Origin: Axinella damicornis
Lineage: Eukaryota > Porifera > Demospongiae > Axinellida > Axinellidae
NCBI GenBank assembly: GCA_963931865.1
Contig: OZ007505.1
Span: 18,191,457-18,255,456 of the forward strand
Direction: 5' to 3'
DNA length: 64,000 bases
In this document: positions 12,701 through 23,933 of the stretch, in pieces
Layout of the letters: each line of letters begins with the position of its first letter
How positions within the stretch are numbered: the first letter of the stretch is position 1
Position numbers and translations under genes: made by a program
The notes under the pieces: generated by a model
Databases searched by the model: none
The model's input: only the letters and a program-made list of their open reading frames with translations
What the model was told of the DNA's origin: nothing

Positions 12701-14077
12701 TAGCATGTGACCCTCAGTGCTAGCATGTGACCCTTCAATGCTAGCATGTGACCCTCAGTGCTAGCATGTGACCCTTCAACGTTAGCATGTGACCATCAGT
12801 GCTAGCATGTTACCATTCAATACTAGCATGAGACACTTATCCGTGTGACCCTCAGTGCTAGCATGTGACCCTGAGTGCCAGCAATGCTAGCATGTGATGA
12901 CCCTCAGCGCTAGCATGTGACCCTCAATGCTAGCAAATGATGACACTCAGTGCTAGCACGTGACACTCATGTGACCCTCGGTGCTAGCAGACATACCATA
13001 TGTCCAATGGAGAGAACTTTGTTGAGTGTCCCTATCCACTGTTGCTTCTCCTCGATTGACTCAGCAGCCAGGTGGTAGACACGGTCATACGTGCAGACAT
13101 CAAATACAAACTTGTGTCCCTTTATTGACTCACGATTCGCAATTTCCCTGCACTGACTCAATTTGATTACTCCTGCACACGTGTGTATGTGTGATGTGTG
13201 TGTTTGATGGGTATGTATGTTTGATGTGTGTGTGTGTGTGTGTGTGTGTGGAGAGGCATGTGCATTCACGTGGGAAGAGAGTAAGAAATATTTTGAATAG
13301 TGTATGTCCATCAGACCAGAAGCCCATTCACGTCACGGGTTCATGATCAGACACAGCCTCATATCACAATCACTGCAAGGAACTGGCTCTGAAATGAGGC
13401 TCGATCAGACACACTAGAGCACTTGCACGGACACATTCTGTGCATTGAGGTCAGCCCAGATCCTATGCTGAAGCCTTGAGCCCCAGACATTATACGGCAC
13501 TTCCTTATCCACCATGCTATATATGCAAACATCAGGTAATTAGGTTGGATGACAGTCATTCCAACGCTCCACTTTAGGTGTAAATAAGCACGAGTGTTTA
13601 TGTAGGCCAGGGCTCTGATACAAGTATAAAACAGCCTGCAGCCTTTGTTGTCAAGAGTCCAGACACTAATTAACGCTGTAGGAAACCTTTCAACTGACAG
13701 TGCTCGTTGTCTTCACACACGGTTATGGCAAGCAAGCGACATACATTTGTAAGGTACATCCGTGTCGTCAGCTGCATCGCTTAGCAGAGCTGTATGTACT
13801 AGGTACTCCCACGCCTCCTTCTTCACCACACAGATCTGACAACAACAAAAAAAATCCCAAGTCTAGCTTGTTTTCACTCACCTTTCGGGTCGGCAAACTT
13901 CTTCGCTTCCTCTTCACTTTGGTAGTATTCCAGCCGCACGTAGCGCGGCGCCACGGGGTAGACAAGCCGTGAGTCGGCTAGCACGAACCATCGCTTGTGC
14001 CATTGTGCCACCCTCCCTGATTTATCCGGCGGGCTCTTGGTAAGATATCCCGCCTTGATTACCTCTCCGCGGCTCAT
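5642..14077 (-). CDS. GAB: GAB/DOS-family docking adaptor with PH domain and YxN tyrosine array
   Basis: GAB proteins sit under receptor tyrosine kinases, bind phosphoinositides with a PH domain and recruit SH2/SH3 proteins. Exons (minus): 14077-13882, 13172-12997, 11004-10973, 10423-10384, 10238-10219, 9940-9906, 9726-9580, 6439-6068, 5932-5846, 5718-5666, 5647-5642; phases agree at every junction, giving about 387 aa. Exons 1-2 encode the PH domain: MSRGEVIKAGYLTKSPP resembles the GAB1 start, then WHKRWFVL, and FVFDVCTYDRVYHLAAES with QQWIGTL at the end. Exon 7 is proline-rich (RPLPALP, RPLPPTP; SH3-ligand-like). Exon 8 holds six YxN motifs (EYLNI, EYINL, EYVNL, DYVNL twice, EYVNQ), which fit the GRB2 SH2 consensus, within a 14-residue tandem repeat. 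Later exons add DYSYL and DYSHL. Exons 3-6 are short and rest on phase and splice signals. Acceptor 5932 has an alternative at 5926. The protein is shorter than vertebrate GAB1/2. Confidence 0.85.
5771..5794. repeat. Poly-G tract with GT microsatellite
   Basis: G run preceded by (GT)n at 5743-5770. On the GAB sense strand it reads C-run then CA-repeat, ending about 50 nt before the acceptor of the exon 5718-5666. Confidence 0.9.
7305..7594 (+). pseudogene. CCCH zinc-finger coding fragment (HELZ/ZC3H7-like), antisense in a GAB intron
   Basis: An open frame on the plus strand reads from just after a stop near 7304 to a stop at 7592-7594. It encodes EEYYELCRFHLEGSCQRGQQ followed by CTDAHSWSERSGW, a C-x7-C-x5-C-x3-H zinc finger similar to those of HELZ and ZC3H7 proteins, then ICPVCSKHDDCNQKWEHML. 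No start codon or convincing acceptor precedes it in frame. A possible upstream exon (about 7106-7252, preceded by a good pyrimidine-AG) does not join in phase. It lies inside the 3.1-kb GAB intron between 9580 and 6439, on the opposite strand. It could be the last exon of a small nested gene or a decayed duplicate; I favour a fragment. Confidence 0.4.
8511..8625. repeat. Two adjacent foldback hairpins (AGCCTCG..CCCAGGC family)
   Basis: TAGTCTCGGTA...CCAGATCCTCTGCGTGTGAGGGTCTGGTACCGAGACTA is one hairpin; TAGCCTCGTACCCAGGCC...GGCCTGGGTACGAGGCTA, from about 8569, is the next. Both lie in the large GAB intron. Other members are at 9505, 10500, 11245, 23822, 28402, 32049, 48289, 52447 and 53588. 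Confidence 0.75.
9165..9545. mobile_element. Foldback element with about 80-bp inverted arms
   Basis: The left arm (CCTTGTACCCAGGC, GTGTGGTCACGCTTTCCCGTATG) is the inverted counterpart of the right arm (CATACGGGAATGTTGCCAAGC, CCTCATTCCCAGGCC). The 9505-9545 end is itself a short CCTCATTCCCAGGCC...GGAACGAGGCTAG hairpin. It lies in the large GAB intron. Confidence 0.65.
9735..9787. repeat. GT repeat and G37 homopolymer
   Basis: On the GAB sense strand this reads as a 37-nt C run, then CA repeat, then gtag, directly in front of the exon at 9726-9580. The microsatellite is the polypyrimidine tract of that acceptor. Confidence 0.92.
10080..10161 (-). tRNA. tRNA-Leu, anticodon TAG
   Basis: The minus strand begins GGTAGCGTGGCCGAGTGGTC (acceptor stem and D arm with the A box) and continues with an anticodon arm GCGCTGG-TTTTAGG-CACCAGT, where TAG is read as the anticodon. 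A class II variable arm follows, then the B box GGGTTCGAATCCCACC, closing with CGCTGCC plus discriminator A. Seven acceptor pairs form, one of them T-G. Length is 82 nt with no intron. It lies in the GAB intron between the exons ending at 10219 and starting at 9940, on the same strand as GAB. Confidence 0.93.
10501..10602. repeat. Foldback repeat, AGCCTCG family
   Basis: TAGCCTCGTGCCCAG at the left and CTTGGGTACGAGGCCA at the right, with CTCACC / GGTGAGAAG and AGTACT inner pairs. The right half, AAGCAACAAACGCTAGGGTG, recurs at 54553 and 32066. Confidence 0.65.
11245..11310. repeat. Foldback hairpin
   Basis: TAGCCTCGTTCCCCGGCTCT and CTCTCCTC fold onto GAGGAGAGAGCCTGGGACC with a short AAAACTTTT centre. 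It lies in a GAB intron. Confidence 0.7.
12646..12995. repeat. Minisatellite, about 20-bp unit, in GAB intron 2
   Basis: About 17 imperfect copies of TGACCCTCAGTGCTAGCATG, some carrying TTCAATGCTAGC or short deletions. It ends at the GAB exon 2 donor (12997), so the last unit abuts the splice site. Confidence 0.92.
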
Positions 14078-14264
14078 TTCTCCAGCGCAGCTACTTCTTG
14101 CAGGCTTCTATCTTGAGGAGCTTCAATCACAGTGTTTTGATTTGTGGGTTCATATGCAGAGGTCCAAATATTTCCTTAGGCATGCAATGCGCATGAGAAG
14201 TACGAAGTCTATCTGGAGGCGCTAGGCGTGGCGATTGAGTGGGCGTGGTCATTCCGAAAGAAGA
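14078..14264. promoter_or_regulatory. Shared bidirectional promoter between GAB and the AAA ATPase
   Basis: Only 187 bp separate the GAB start codon (14077, minus) from the AAA ATPase start codon (14265, plus). Any promoter and both 5' UTRs must therefore overlap here unless an upstream non-coding exon lies elsewhere. No clear TATA box is visible. Promoter function is inferred from geometry alone. Confidence 0.5.
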
Positions 14265-16896
14265 ATGTCGACGTCTCGCTTCGACTGGCGGGATCTGGTG
14301 CACATTAAAGATGAACACCTCAAAGGAGTCTATGATAAGGTACTAGTGGTTGAACGCCACCCCATTCTCAAAGCATTGTCACCATGCATGCATATGGACC
14401 AGTAAGATTCCTCTCTTCCATGCCCCCCCACGCACATATACACACACACCAGTTCCAGGGGATGATCAGAGGTGACTTTGTCGTGCTCTCATGCTGTGAC
14501 TTCATCGAGAGCTTACACCGCCATATGCTTCCCAGATATTCCACCGACGAATGCGGCACGGCTAATGCCCACGTCATGCTCAAGATCATCCACTGGACAG
14601 GGGTGAAATACAATCACAGACACACACTCAACTCCAAGGCCTTGCAGGAGGTACGTATGTAGACCCATACACACATGATACTTGATTGGGAAAGAGGGCT
14701 GATTACCCTGTACAAGCCCCATTCCAGACTTGAATGTGTGATCTCAGAGTGGGACATCATACTAAACGATCTTCCAGATTTGAACTGTTCGTACGAATCT
14801 AACTGCGCTAACAAATTGCAACTGCTAGTAAATTGTTCCATTCACGGTTGCCAGGCTACCATATTGCTGGCGCCCCCAAAACAACGAGCCAACAATTGAA
14901 AACTTCATCATACGGAAGTATCCAGCACTCTCAATGCAATACGCATGTGCTCTATATGGAAAACTGTCCACATTGATCTAGCTGGTACCTCTGTCAACAT
15001 ACAGGCATTCCACTACCTGGAAACAGCTCCCCTGCTTTGCATCCTTGATGACTTCCTAGAAGAGCTGGACGCGGTGTTTCTGAAATACGAAGCTCACTCT
15101 GCTGATTCTCCTCAGGAGAAGGGGTCCAGTCGAACCAGTGAGGGTGTGAGGGACGTGGATGGGGAGTATGTGGAGCTGTTGGAAATGTGCTGTCTGCTTC
15201 AGCTGCGCCTCTTAGACCTGAGGCACAACTGGAGGAACACGGCAAAGATTGCACTGGATGGTCACGGGAAGTATGCAGGTATGTGTGTGTGTGAGTCATG
15301 TGACCTGCATGTGCATCATGTGAAAGTCATGTGACCTGCAGTGTGTTTCTGCCTCATTCATATAGCAAGTGGGAGTGTGTGTGTGTGGATGCGTGCATGT
15401 GTTGCTGGCTCATCAGTAGCCTCATGCAGTCACTCTCTCCTCTGTTCAGAGGAAAAGGAGTTGCAAGTTTATGTCAGCTGCAAGGGCTGGCTCAACACTG
15501 ACATGGCATTTAATATCATGGTGCATCTACACTTCGGAATCAGCATGCGGGACTATTGTAGCCTCACTATCATTGGTTGGGCTGCATTTGTTTGTCGCTA
15601 CTGAGAGTGTTAGTTCAAGGCTAGCAATGTGTTTGTTATTTTGTTTGTGTGTGCATTTTGGCCAGATACCTTTCCATCTTGTGCATACAGGTTTTGCAAA
15701 TGAGTATCGTCCGATGCTACAGTCGTCCCTGCAGCAGCTGGTGGTACGGTGTACCTCTCTCCTCCACCTCCTCCTCCCACAGGAGGACAAGGGGAACCCC
15801 CCGAGGTACGTGGCACTCTGCAGGAAACTGAAACTCACTCAGAAGGTTAGTTGTTTCAGTACTGTGTGTCCCTCGTAGTCCATAATTATACTACATAATT
15901 ATACTGAAACTGCACAGCAGTATTGTGTGCGTACTGATCGAGGAGTCAGTAACAGCATGTATGACCATCACTCTCCAGGAACAAGTGGCTCTGAACTACA
16001 TCTTTCTTCAGAACACAGGAGTGCTCTTTGCCAAGGTACGCACACACTTTCCGACTCAACCATCATGTTATGACAACACTTCTCCTCCACACCCTCCCTC
16101 CCCAGCTGCACCAATGCTTCTCTCCCGTCTCCCACCCCTCCTCTCTGGGTGGGTCACGCCCCTCCTCAATGGCCCTCGCAGCGGCTGCCTTTGCAGAAAT
16201 GAACGGGAGGGAAATGCGTATGTAGTATTTACTAGACTTGATGATCTGTTGCTTAGTTACCTTTATCAAGTAAGACACCTAGTTGATGCTGAGAATAAGT
16301 GTCTCTACGGAAAATAACTGATTTTTTCTTTGCAAACTTCTCTAGCTGCCAGTCTGAGTCCTTTTCACTCAAGAGTTGATAGCAAACATTCAGAGGAGTG
16401 CCGTTGTGCTGCACCAGGCTACTGATATATTCAGCTCATATAACTTTACAAGGCTTCAAAGCCACCTGAAATTTGAATTGTACCCGAAGCACTTGTACAT
16501 ATGTAGCTACAAAAGGATAGTAACTCCACAAATGTTGATGGAAGTTTTGAATCCTTGAAATAGCGTGGATATTAGAACCATAAATAGTAATCTTTCTCAT
16601 TCTCATCCAGTGAGAGTCCTGAGCACACCAAGCTAGCTAGGTTAAACATTACATAGCCTAGCATAATGCAGAATTCATGTATTTTATAATTTGTTCACAC
16701 TCGCCCAAACAGTGGAGTTTTTTGACAGTGGTCGTCCTCACATGGAGCAGGAGCTGCTTGAGCCAGACGATGAGTTCTCCTCTCTCTCCACGACTTCCTT
16801 CATACGGATACCCAACACTGTCCTCAAAGCATGGTGAGAAGGTGATGGGGTGAGAGGACAAGAGAGTAGGGAGAGAGGAGGAGGGAGGGAGGGAGG

Positions 16897-16934
<38 letters not shown>

Positions 16935-19431
16935 AGGGAGGGAGGGAGGGAGGGAGGGAGGGAGGGAGGGAGGGAGGGAGGGAGGGAGGGAGGGAGGGAG
17001 GGAGGGAGGGAGGGAGGGAGGGAGGGAGGGAGGGAGGGAGGGAGGGAGGGAGGGAGGGAGGGAGGGAGGGAGGGAGGGAGGGAGGGAGGGAGGGAGGGAG
17101 GGAGGGAGGGAGGGAGGGAGGGAGGGAGGGAGGGAGGGAGGGAGGGAGGGAGGGAGGGAGAGAGAAAGAAAGAAAGAAAGAAAGAAAGGGAGGGAGGAAG
17201 GAAGGAAGGATGGAATGGAGGAAGGGAGTGAGGCCAGATGAACCAGATCTGAAAGCCAATGCCTAATTTAGGACATTCATGCAATCCTAGCTAGCTGTTT
17301 AGAAACATGACATTTCGTTCCTAGCTGTGGTTGCACAATAAGTGCAGAGGAGCTGTACAAGATTGACAAGACGGCCATGGCTGAAGTGCTAGCAGAGGAG
17401 CGCACGAGGCAGGGAGAGCAGGCCAAGGCACAAGTTCCCCCAGAAGAGGAGAAGGAAGAGGAGGAGGCGGGAATGGATGAGGGAGGAGAGGTGGAGGGAG
17501 AAGGTGAACAAGAGCTATCTCTAGAACTGGAGGAAATTCTGAAGACGTGTGACGCAATTCAAAAGACGACCTCTCACGTGGGGGCTGAGGCTGCTGCTGA
17601 AGGGGAAGAGGAGAAGAGAGAAGCTGGTGAGGCCTGTATTCATGAAGAACTTCTTGCAGTTCAGGAGTTAGTATACGAACAAGCTTGAAAGCTTAGTTAT
17701 AAACACATTAAAGTATGGAGCTTTGTATATAGTAGCATTATAGGTATTAAAATAAGTGTCCTGCTAAAGGTTTTGCCTTTCCTGCATAATCTGTGGTTTC
17801 GTCCTGCAAACACCAGCGTACAGATCGGCGACTCTGCAAACATGTGCATTGAAACTTGTCTACTTCAGTTTCCTCCTTCTGGGCTCATCAGGTGCGGGAG
17901 TACAGATGCAAGTAGCCCCTCAAGCATGTCTGCATTCCTGCACCTGACTGGACCCAGACGGCAGACCTGCGGTCAGGCTACATGAATTGACCAATGCTAT
18001 ACACGCACTGCATATGTTCTGGGCTGTACGGTTTCCATAGCACCACAGTGTCACTGCAATTGTCATTTGCTCACAGAGGAGGACTCATCGAAGCCAGCAT
18101 CCTACAAAACTGATCTGGAGTATCTGGAGGACAACTTTCAGGTGGGAATTAACCCTTAAAGTCTGAAAGGGTTTAACTTAAGGTGTATGTATTTAGGAGA
18201 TGCTTGCTGAATTTTGACACTAGGTAGCTCACACCTGTTCTGCACACACCACACAGTTGATAGAGACGCTGCTGAAGGCCCGCAAGACAGAGATGAGTGA
18301 TGACGCACTACTCCTGAGGCCAGACCAGAGGAAACCAGAGGCTGTGATTCGAGAGATGAAGGCAAAAGCCAGGAGTCTCAGGTGAGGGGCGAGGGGAGGA
18401 GGGAGGAGAGGGGGGTGGGGAGGTGGGAGGGGAAGGGAGATACGTAGATATAGTATCTATTTTGTGGTAGTGTATCTATTATGATTTTGTTTTTCTAATT
18501 AGGGCAAAGATTGATCAGAGGATGGAGGCTACCCGCAGGCAGGGAGGTAAGTGAGGGGTATAGGTGGGTCTCTGACAAGTTCTCGGCACACATATCACAT
18601 GTACTCATGCACCCACATACTCACGTAGCATGGCTCCCTCGTTTGGAACGCCTGGCTGGACTACGCAAGCTCGACCAGTTTGAAAGGAACGTTCTCCTGA
18701 TCCTCACAGGCTCCATGGTCTCAAGAAACCTCAGGAACTCTGGTGGGTGGCAGGGTCTGGGTTCCACCTGATGCACGAGCAAATACATGCAGTATACAGT
18801 GTATGTGATTGTTTGCAGGTAACCATGGTGATGCCATATTTGGGCATCACCTGAACATCGGTTCTCTGATTGGTCTGTTCTGCGAGGGTCTACAGGAGCA
18901 AATAGAATCGCGAGTTTACTTTTACAAGAACTCAAAACTGGTATGTGCATGCGTAGGATAATATTTATGGTGCAATGTCATGATATAGCGGGGGCATGTA
19001 TACTGCCTGCATGAGGTATCTGAATGCAACACACTCTTGCTGGAGATGCCATGCACGTAACATACGATTGGCAAGAATGAGAATCACCGACAATGTTGAG
19101 TACTTAGTGAATTAACAGTGATGTGCACGGTAATGGGTAAGCTACCGCCATTTGTTTATTACCTCTCCCTCCCTCCCCAGGTGTCAGAGGGTCTCGTTCA
19201 CGTGTCAGACCCTCCCCTGCACAGCCGGGGTAACTTCCTGGACTCTGTGGTGGAGCTGGACCGCAGGTTGCTAGACTACATTGTTGGACTGGACACTGAG
19301 ATCAACGAACTTGTGGATGGAAGCGTATGTGAACTAATGCAACTGTATGCTTAACTTCCAGTTCACATTTTACTGACCGTGATTAAAGAAGCAGGGAGAC
19401 AAGCATTAACATTACCTCCCCACACACACCT

Positions 19432-19464
<33 letters not shown>

Positions 19465-19777
19465 GGACCTCTACACCCCAGAAGTGACACTGAGTGACGT
19501 TGCGTTGCCAGAGGAGCACCGGCAACTGCTGGTGAACACGTTCGAGTCTTTTGAGCAATTCCAAAAGGTCAGGGTGCATTTGTGACCTCAACCCAGAGAG
19601 GGTAACCACGTTCAGTACATTGACCTTTGGCCACCTGCTCTTTTTCCCCCAGACATGCAAGGATCTTGGTCTGACCACAAAGGGGACAGCCAAGGGACTC
19701 TGCCTGCTCTTCTATGGCCCGTCTGGCACTGGTGAACTGTATAGGATCTTATGTGCATGTGTTTGTGTGTGGGTGCA

Positions 19778-19810
<33 letters not shown>

Positions 19811-20738
19811 CATTCGTATTTGTTTTTGTGTTTGTGTGCATATGGGGTGTATGTGTGGTGGTGTGTGTTTGTGTCACTGACGTTACTCTGCTACAGGTAA
19901 GACAATGACGGCCAATGCTGTTGCCAACTACCTCCACAAGAAGGTCTTGCTGGTGACTGTGTCGGTGCTCCTAGAGAAGGACCTCACCAAAGTAAGCCAG
20001 GCATTACATCATGATGACATCATGCTTACTCATCATGTTTTTGACTAGTTACTAAAATTAATGCTGTCACATGGACAATGATGTGTATTGTTTAATACAT
20101 ACTGTACTACATGAACACGTACACACACGCATTATACTTTCACAATGCATGTACACACACACACACATACTTGCAGGAGTTGTTGCGGTTTCTGTTCCGT
20201 GAGGCTAAGATCCACAATGCTGTGCTCTTCTTTGACGAGTGTGAACCACTCTTCGAGTCACGTGATACCCGACCCAACCCCACCCTCGGCGTAATACTGA
20301 CTGAGGTGTGTATGTTGTGGTGAGGGTGGTGGGAGGGGGGAGGGGGGAGGGGGGGGGGGGGGGAGAGGGAGGGGTGAAAGGGATAACTTATGCACAAGGA
20401 TTTTACCCTTAGACTTAGTATGCCCACTGAGGTGTGTAGGTTGTGGTGAGGGTGGAGTGGGCTATTTTCGCCTTCATTTTTCAGTTATCAGGATGGGCTC
20501 TTCTTGTGGCACCTTTGCGCTTTGCACTGCAAGTTCCAGATGTACGAGGATTGCAGGTCCCGGTGGGAACGAGACTACAGACTACAGACTACAGACTGCA
20601 CTGGTCTCGCTTGAGCGCTCGCGCTTTTGTGCATGAGAATGAGAGAATGTGTGCCATGGAAGAAAGGGAGGAGGGAGTGGGGATGCACGAGGACCATACC
20701 ATTACATTTGGTGTGGTGCTACTGATGTGTATATGTTG

Positions 20739-20778
<40 letters not shown>

Positions 20779-21740
20779 AGAAGGGAGAGGAGGAATTAAG
20801 GTAAAGGAGGGAGTGTATGTACATTTAAATCATATGCCCACACACAGATCGAGTTGTATGATGGGATCATTATCCTGGCAACTAACAGACACCAAGATCT
20901 GGATGAAGCCATGCACAGGAGGTGAGCTCCCTACTTGATACAAATTTTGTTTCTTCCTCCCTCCCCCCTCCCTCCTCCCACCCTCCCCCCCCCCCCCCTT
21001 TCCTCTCCTTCCCTCCTTCCTCCAGGATTCAGCTCTCACTTCCATTTTCTATTCCTGACTATGCCCTCCGAGTGGAGATATGGAAGTCTCATGTGCCAGG
21101 TATGTCTTGCTCTATCACTCTCACACCCTCCATCCCCTCACCCTGATGCTCATACCCATGCACTCACCCCCACCCTCACACCCTCCATCCCCCTCACCCT
21201 CACACCCTCCATCCCCTTACCTTCACACCCTCACCCTCACCCTGATGCTCACACCCTCCACCCCCCTCACCCTCACACTCATACCCTCCATCCCCCTCAC
21301 CCTCACCCTCACACTCTCCATCCCCTTACCTTCACACCCTCACCCTGATGCTCACACCCTCCACCCCCCTCACCCTCACGCTCATATACCCACTCACCCC
21401 CACACTCACACCCTCCATCCCCCTCACCCTCACCCTCACACCCTCCATCCCCCTACCCTCACACACACCCTCATGCTCACACACTCCATCCCCCTCACCC
21501 TCACACCCTCCATCCCCATCCCCCATCCCAAACCCCGTCCACACACTCCTTCACTCAGCTGGCATAGCCGCTGATGGTATCAGTTGGACCAACTTGGCGC
21601 TAGGGTATGAGCTGACCGGTGGTCTCATTCGCAATGCAATCCTCTCTGCCCTCTCCCTCGTCATCAAAAATGGCAGCAGAGGTAGTCAGCAACTGGTTGT
21701 CCAGGAGGAGCACCTAGCTAAGGGGGCACAGCTGCAGCTC

Positions 21741-21780
<40 letters not shown>

Positions 21781-23586
21781 ACTGCACGTTTGAGGATGTA
21801 TGTGAGCATGTGTCTTGGGAGGGACAAAATGTATGTGCCTTTAGCAACCTCATGCAGTACCCTCCCCCACACTACATGCATGCACATGCAGAGGTCTCTT
21901 AGAAATGGTTGACTTTGAGCGTCGTGTGATCCCAACATTTGGCTTGCAAGATCTTGTTCTCGATGACTCCACCCGACAACAGCTGGACTCTATTCTGAAC
22001 GCTGGGAAAACACAGAAGTTCATCTCGGCCCAGTGGGGATTTGGATCGAGCGATAATGTTGCCCACTCTCAGGGGATCACCTGCCTCCTCTGTGGCAGGC
22101 CAGGTGTCGGGAAATCAGCCATTGCACATGCCATCGCATACGAGCTTGGACAACCCGTCAAGGTGCAGTGTTGCCATGGAGTGCACTATTAGAGCAGCAC
22201 AAGCTGTAATTCATACACACTCTTGCATATTCTTGCACACTCTTGCATATTCTTGTACACCCTTGCGTAATTATTATTCTTGCACACTCTTGTATATTCT
22301 TGTTTACTCCCCCCACAGGAGGCCAACTGCACCGAGCTGCTCTCCCACTCTATTACTGTCAGCCCACGACATAGCCGAGGCGTAACAGCTTTTTTCAAAG
22401 ACGCACAGAAAGCTAACGCCATTGTTGTTCTAGATGGGGCCGACATTCTACTAGGGAATATTGCCAGTGAGTCCATCCATGGGGAAGTAGTACCAGACCC
22501 TCACACGCGGAAGGTCCTCCCGCGTGCAAGGGTCTGGTACTGAGACCAATGGGGAAGCAACTATAGGCACAACATAACCTCGAACCCAGACTGGATTCAA
22601 GGTTAAGTGCATGTACAACCAAGGGCATATTGAGCTGCCAAAGGCGTTCAGTGGCTCGATACACTCTTGGCACAACACAGCTCATACTCCCACCCACCCA
22701 TACACAGGCAATCTGATGTCCGGGATGGTGGGTTGTGAGCACTACACACTCACTCATCAGGTGGAGCACTTTGGCGGTGTGGTAGTCCTCACATGCCGCC
22801 AGGAGGCGGGACACCTGGACCTGAACAGACTACCCAAACTCAGGTGTGTGGGGAACTATCACCAGCTAGCCCTTGGGATTGTATGCTAGTATATACCACT
22901 TGCACTATCATAGGAACGGCAGAGAACCAGAGTGGTCTATATTATGATTTCAGAAACAGTTTCAATATTGTCAAGTTTGAGGGGCAACTTCAAATATTTG
23001 TGTTAGACCACTCTGGTAATTATTTAGCTTGTTGTTGTGTTCCTGACTTTAATTGTACTTTTCTGTGAGATTCTGACCGCCTCCCCACCTCCGCTTCCCT
23101 TATCCTTGTCCCTGCCCAGACACGTGATTAACCTCGCCCTACCACCAATGAGCCTCCGGGAGCAGCTGTGGAGGAAGCTGCTGCCAAAGAAAGCTCCGGT
23201 TGCAACAGACATTGACTTCAAAGGACTGGCAGAAAGGTACAACCATCTTCCCAAGTCCAGATTATCCGCCCTCCCATTCGTGGCCGTTCCATACAGCAGC
23301 TGCATGGGGTGCAGTGTACTAGTCACTAAGTGAATGTGTATAGCTACCTACAGACCACACCCCCATGTACCCCTCCTCACACCTGCCCCTCTCATACACA
23401 TGCAGGTTTGAGTTTAGTGGTGGCGAAATAGCATCTGTTATCTGCACGGCTGCCGAGGCTGTTGCCCAACACCCTGTCTCTCCACCAGCAGTCATCACCA
23501 GTACGCAGCTGTTTGCGGCTGCCGAGCAGGAGTTGAAGAGAAAACAGGAGAGGATCAATCCTGCAATGCTCTCCCTTTTCCAGTGA
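14265..23586 (+). CDS. Tandem AAA ATPase, about 1,205 residues, 27 exons
   Basis: Predicted ATP-driven remodeller with a long helical N-terminal half and two AAA modules; cellular role unknown. Exons: 14265-14339, 14459-14650, 15005-15278, 15450-15575, 15691-15845, 15979-16035, 16106-16217, 16713-16833, 17325-17626, 18077-18141, 18257-18381, 18503-18546, 18629-18742, 18819-18940, 19181-19324, 19466-19567, 19653-19731, 19897-19991, 20177-20305, 20848-20921, 21026-21099, 21559-21742, 21892-22162, 22319-22466, 22708-22843, 23120-23236, 23406-23586. Phases agree throughout; only the exon 4 donor is weak. Module 1 (about residue 710 on) has Walker A GPSGTGKT, split by an intron, Walker B LFFDE, sensor LATNR and a HRR arginine pair. 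Module 2 has Walker A GRPGVGKS, but VVLDGAD replaces the Walker B DE and VVLTCR replaces the usual TN sensor, so hydrolysis there is doubtful. The layout recalls two-module AAA proteins of algae, oomycetes and bacteria; exact family not named. Confidence 0.88.
16873..17200. repeat. GGGA microsatellite in AAA ATPase intron 8
   Basis: GAGA repeat, about 240 bp of pure (GGGA)n, then AAAG repeats. It begins 40 nt after the exon 8 donor at 16833, on the purine-rich sense strand. The long Arg/Gly/Glu and Pro/Ser frames here are artefacts. Confidence 0.95.
21118..21535. repeat. CCCTCA-type minisatellite in AAA ATPase intron 21
   Basis: Irregular arrays of CACCCTCCATCCCCCTCACC and CTCACCCTGATGCTCA units fill almost the whole intron up to 24 nt before the acceptor of the exon at 21559. 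Confidence 0.9.
22483..22542. repeat. Foldback hairpin in AAA ATPase intron 24
   Basis: AGTACCAGACCCTCACACGC and GCGTGCAAGGGTCTGGTACT are inverted arms around GGAAGGTCCTCCC. Related to the first hairpin at 8511. The same intron holds a second repeat (22625-22668, ATTGAGCTGCCAAAGGCG) related to 26334-26395. Confidence 0.7.
22924..23019. repeat. Foldback element, ACCAGAGTGGTCT ends
   Basis: AACCAGAGTGGTCTATATTA at the left and AGACCACTCTGGTAA at the right, 96 bp apart, with TGATTTCAGAAACAG between. It lies in AAA ATPase intron 25. Confidence 0.65.
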
Positions 23587-23821
23587 CTGGAAGATTCCTT
23601 TTGTTTTGTAGTATACACTACTCATCAATGGTTTTGAACTGGCATCATTTCATTAAGTTGCAATATGCACTCTTGGGCTGAGGGGCTGGTCATCTTTTGT
23701 GCAATGTAATATGAAATAGATAGTGGAAGACATGTGCAAACTGGGTCTCAAAACAAACACAGCAAGTTGCTTGTAACAGTTACTAATAAGCTGTGAAAAC
23801 AACAGTGCATGTGGCCATTAG

Positions 23822-23933
23822 CCTCATTCCCAGGCCTTCCACACCTCCAGCTTTTGATCGCTTCCAGTTTTTGCATACTGGAAGCGATCAAAAGCTGGAG
23901 GTACGTGTGGAAGGCCTGGGAACAAGGCTATGT
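23822..23933. repeat. Near-perfect 112-bp foldback element
   Basis: TAGCCTCATTCCCAGGCCTT and AAGGCCTGGGAACAAGGCTA are the outer arms; CAGCTTTTGATCGCTTCCAG and its reverse complement are the inner arms. A close relative is at 52447-52571. Confidence 0.8.

Noticed and set aside
16658..17284. Long Pro/Ser and Arg/Gly/Glu frames on both strands (also at 41749-42041, 45601-46157, 52943-53288).
   Set aside because: They are translations of GGGA/CCCT microsatellites inside introns.
17627..17688. Stop codon at 17686-17688 as the end of a first gene, with a second gene starting after it.
   Set aside because: A gtgagg donor at 17627 keeps phase with the exon at 18077, so the stop is intronic and the gene continues.
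21080..21902. Plus-strand frames rich in His, Pro, Ser and Thr.
   Set aside because: Products of the CCCTCA minisatellite in AAA ATPase intron 21.
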